Assembly: GCA_959347315.1 (NCBI GenBank)
Contig: OY365810.1
Span: 11,862,013-11,926,012, forward strand
DNA length: 64,000 nt
Direction of reading: 5' to 3'
Source of the DNA: Bimastos eiseni
Lineage: Eukaryota > Annelida > Clitellata > Crassiclitellata > Lumbricidae
The notes below the pieces were generated by a model. The model searched no databases. It was not told the origin of the DNA and saw only the letters and a list, made by a program, of their open reading frames with translations. The translations under genes were made by a program, and so were the position numbers. Positions 61,326 to 64,000 of this stretch are shown here, one piece after another. Within the stretch, counting starts at the first letter, position 1; the number at the start of each line of letters is the position of its first letter.

Positions 61326-62829
61326 CTAAAATTGATTGACAACATCCTTTGCTTTCTTCAGGAGATCATCGATCGAAAATCCTTCTCGATATTGAAAAGC
61401 CAGCCATTGCCTCGCTTTCATCTCCACCATCTCCCATTCGTCTCGCTTATCTCCAAACTTTACTCCCAGGTAGGAGAGAGCCAGAACCGTTGCCCAGACA
61501 TTGAAAGCCTATAAAAAGTTCTAGGTATTTAACTGAAGGCAATTCCATTTGATTTAATCCAAAAGTTATGATAAATATAACATTTAAATCAGTGTTTCAA
61601 TGGCCATCCAGATAATTTTACCCTATTCAAAGTTCAGTTCTTTATATTAGTTCAAGGACGCGCCAGTTTAAGACCTTGGATATATGCATAGATGCATATG
61701 TGCATTACATTTGCAAAGTATAATAAATAACTATTATATTAACTAGCAGCACCAGTTCAATGAAAACAATTTTATTTATCTATTAATTCAATTAACTACC
61801 TTAGGCAGATTTAACAATCTGTTGCTACCCACATAGTTATTTATTTAAGTATGAAATATTCAAACTTCTTAGCCGGACAACGTTTCCGACACGCTAAGGC
61901 GACTTCAGGTTAGTGGAAACCTTAGATGACCTTTTTCCACATTTGCCTCTTGTCAACAGAAACTGGCAGGTTTTGATTGGTATATGCCAGCGTGCTTTGA
62001 TGTATTCATCCCAGGTAACTTCAAAGAATCCTTTAATGTACACGCTCTATTGTGACCGCGCTATTTAGTTGCACCAGTTAAAGTGCTTACTTGTTTTAAC
62101 ACACCGTTCCGGTCTCTATGATCAAATGAGGGCGTCAACATCTGTCTTAGGTGCTTTGCTGGTAGGTGCGAACGGGATAAAGGCCACTGGGGGTATGCCG
62201 ACCAGAGACGCTAACAATAGTCGTCAATGATGAAAAGAAGCAATTAAATATGTTAAAGAGGTCCCTGGGTGTATGCCGACCTGACACGCTAATAGTCGCC
62301 CATGATGAAAGGGAGCATTTAAATATGCTAACGAGGTCCCTGGTGGTACGCTGACCTGAGAAACTAACAATAGCCGCCCATGATGAAAGGAAGCAATTAA
62401 ATGTGTGAAGTAGGTTGAGGTCCCTGGAGGTACGCCGAGAGTAGACGCGAACAATAGAGAACATTTTAGAAGCTGCTACGCATACGCACACATACAAGAA
62501 CACATACGTGCACACATATTTACACACAAATAAACCACGCCCACCTAATGGTTGACAACACCTGGCAGGTGCTCCACCCACGTGACTAGTCCTTCCACTC
62601 ACTAAAGGGTGAGCTAGAAACGGCAGTATACTAACTACTCAGAAGGCAGGTTAAAAACAACATGACAAATCACCTTAATGGGGGATGCTTTCTGCAGTGC
62701 ATCCAATGTAGCAGTCAAAGCTGCAGCAAGTTCTGCATTCAACTTCCACAGGCCAGAAAATGTCTGTAGTGCTACCACTGTCATGTAGGTCGGTTCCTTT
62801 GGCAGCTGCTTGAACCTCCCCAGTGCCAT
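61326..62829 (-). CDS. Second VWA5A-like gene, last two exons only
   Basis: The last exon is 61508-61326 (AFNVWATVLALSYLGVKFGD onward, ending at TAG). The preceding exon ends at 62674 with the frame PKEPTYMTVVALQTFSGLWK to SPIK; its acceptor is uncertain (about 62771-62862). Both pair one-to-one with exons 14 and 15 of the gene at 13778-30950, and the shared exons are open. The rest of the gene should lie beyond position 64000. At 46/60 identical residues in the last exon, the copies are not recent. Confidence 0.8.
62185..62460. repeat. Minisatellite with about 80-base units
   Basis: About three and a half imperfect copies of a unit containing GTATGCCGACCTGA, GCCCATGATGAAAG and AGGTCCCTGG. 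It lies in the last intron of the second VWA5A-like gene. Confidence 0.85.
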
Positions 62830-62879
62830 TCCAGCTCTGTCAGAGAAACGGGCTACACAAACAAATTGATAAAAGTCAT

Positions 62880-63260
62880 AGAAGTAAGTGTAACAAGATG
62901 TTATCTAAGCATTATCACGAGTTTTGTACGGTGTCGACAGGAACGAGTTTATTCAGAGGTACACTTCACTGTGCAGCATTAACCCATTAAGCACTACAAC
63001 TTTATCAAGGACATTTTTTTATTAAATGTGCTGATCATTTGGGCCTTGGTGGCAACAGTTGACCATATGTATTACTATTTTTCACTTATGTCAAATAGAT
63101 TATGCAAAGTATCATATGTTTGTTTTACTAACATTGGGCCAATAGGCTACTGACAACACCTGAAATACTGAACATGTCGGAAATTACATTGTAGCACAAA
63201 ACCGAAATATAAATGGATATTTCATGTTCAAAATCGTCTTGAATGAAGCCTAATGCGTTC
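62880..63260. other. Intron of the second VWA5A-like gene
   Basis: The stretch at 62888-62970 (ACAAGATGTTATCTAAGC, then GAGTTTATTCAGAGG) matches 17690-17760 in the first gene, so intron sequence is shared between the paralogues. No exon was seen. Confidence 0.55.
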
Positions 63261-63269
63261 AGCTTCACA

Positions 63270-63712
63270 CAAACATAGTTAACACACACACATACACACA
63301 CCTACATCCGCACAACACACCCACACACCATACACACCTACACACACATACACACACTCACACACCTATTCATGCACACACATACACACACACAAACACA
63401 CACCTATTCATGCACACACAAACCAATACACATACACACCTACACACACACCTATGCACACACATCTACACACGCCAACACACACACCTATACACGCACA
63501 CTCACACCTATGCACACACACACATGCATATACCTATATATATATATGTATGTATGTATGTATGTGTATGAGTGTGCGAGTGTGTGTAACTGTAGGTGTG
63601 TGTCTGCAGGCGCGTGTGTAGGTGTGCGTGTATAGGTGTGTGTTTGTGTGTGCGTGTTTGTGTGTGCGTGTTTGTGTGTGCAGGTGTGTGTGTGTGCAGG
63701 TGTGTGCATGCC
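63270..63712. repeat. CA array, TA centre, TG array
   Basis: CA-rich repeats (63270-63530) pass through a short TA core (63533-63548) into TG-rich repeats (63550-63712). The two halves are near complementary and could fold back on each other. Confidence 0.9.
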
Positions 63713-63960
63713 TTATTCTGACGCGACTTTACTACTGCAACTCAGTACTCTATGGCTCCTTGAATGCACACTGCTTCCGCTAACTAGAATACAGCATCAG
63801 GCTGCACGACTGTGCCTTGGACTCCTACCGAGATCATATCACGCCTGCTCTTCGTTCTCTACATTGGCTTCCTGTCTGTGAGCGTATCTGCTACAAGCTG
63901 CTGCATTCCTCATGTACAGAGCGCGCACATGTCATCTGCCGTCTTATCTGTCCTCTATGG
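63713..63960 (+). mobile_element. CR1/L2-like LINE fragment
   Basis: The plus-strand translation includes YYCNSVLYGSLN, then HITPALRSLHWLPV and CERICYKLL, a conserved stretch of the LINE protein after the reverse transcriptase. Stops and frameshifts are present. Confidence 0.75.
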
Positions 63961-64000
63961 TCACACTTTGCAGCTCTGTAAAAGGCCGTTCCTCTCTTAG

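Overview
The window looks like nuclear DNA of an animal, probably a marine invertebrate and perhaps a deuterostome such as an echinoderm. Coding exons are short and bounded by GT-AG introns. There are long AT-rich intergenic stretches, many microsatellites, fragments of CR1/L2- and Jockey-like LINEs, tRNA-derived SINEs, a mariner relic and several short inverted-repeat elements. The palindrome TAGGCCTA occurs a few dozen times, far above chance. The taxon is an inference from these features, not a sequence match. One 200-base run of N (56385-56584) is an assembly gap inside a coding region.

All genes I can support lie on the minus strand. From left to right: (1) 1152-3506, a three-exon rhodopsin-type GPCR whose last exon lies beyond the left edge. 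(2) 7099-12057, a three-exon secreted protein with a cysteine-rich head and a mucin-like tail of ten 9-residue repeats; I do not recognise the family. (3) 13778-30950, an apparently complete 15-exon VWA5A-like gene (VIT plus VWA domains, about 776 residues), with SINE and LINE debris in its introns. (4) 39705-40788, two exons copied from a VWA5A-like gene, the second with a stop codon and a 15-base deletion. (5) 41284-41515, a TATA-driven 5' coding segment with a possible 45-base intron. (6) 43150-45232, a Mab-21/cGAS-like receptor gene, single-exon as far as seen, with nucleotidyltransferase motifs intact but broken by a 7-base duplication and an in-frame TAA. (7) 52337-56384, a coiled-coil protein spliced in frame to an active-looking USP deubiquitinase; the coiled coil holds a repeat of about 170 residues and runs into the gap. 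(8) 61326-62829, the last two exons of a second VWA5A paralogue that continues past the right edge.

Between the genes, 8.7-11.5 kb is a cluster of mobile elements (a mariner relic in an older repeat, then an element with GGACG arrays and a CTCGGT-rich repeat). The 31.6-37.8 kb region carries LINE pieces, a small inverted-repeat element and an ATA microsatellite. The 45.2-52.3 kb region carries a probable hAT-like element, a long GATA array and a LINE 3' end. The 58.6-60.5 kb region carries CA/GA arrays and a duplicated LINE fragment. The window ends in a CA-to-TG mirrored array and another LINE piece.

The genes do not form one pathway. The most unusual content is the coiled-coil-USP fusion with its internal triplication, the broken cGAS-like receptor, the unrecognised mucin-like gene, and the spread of VWA5A copies.
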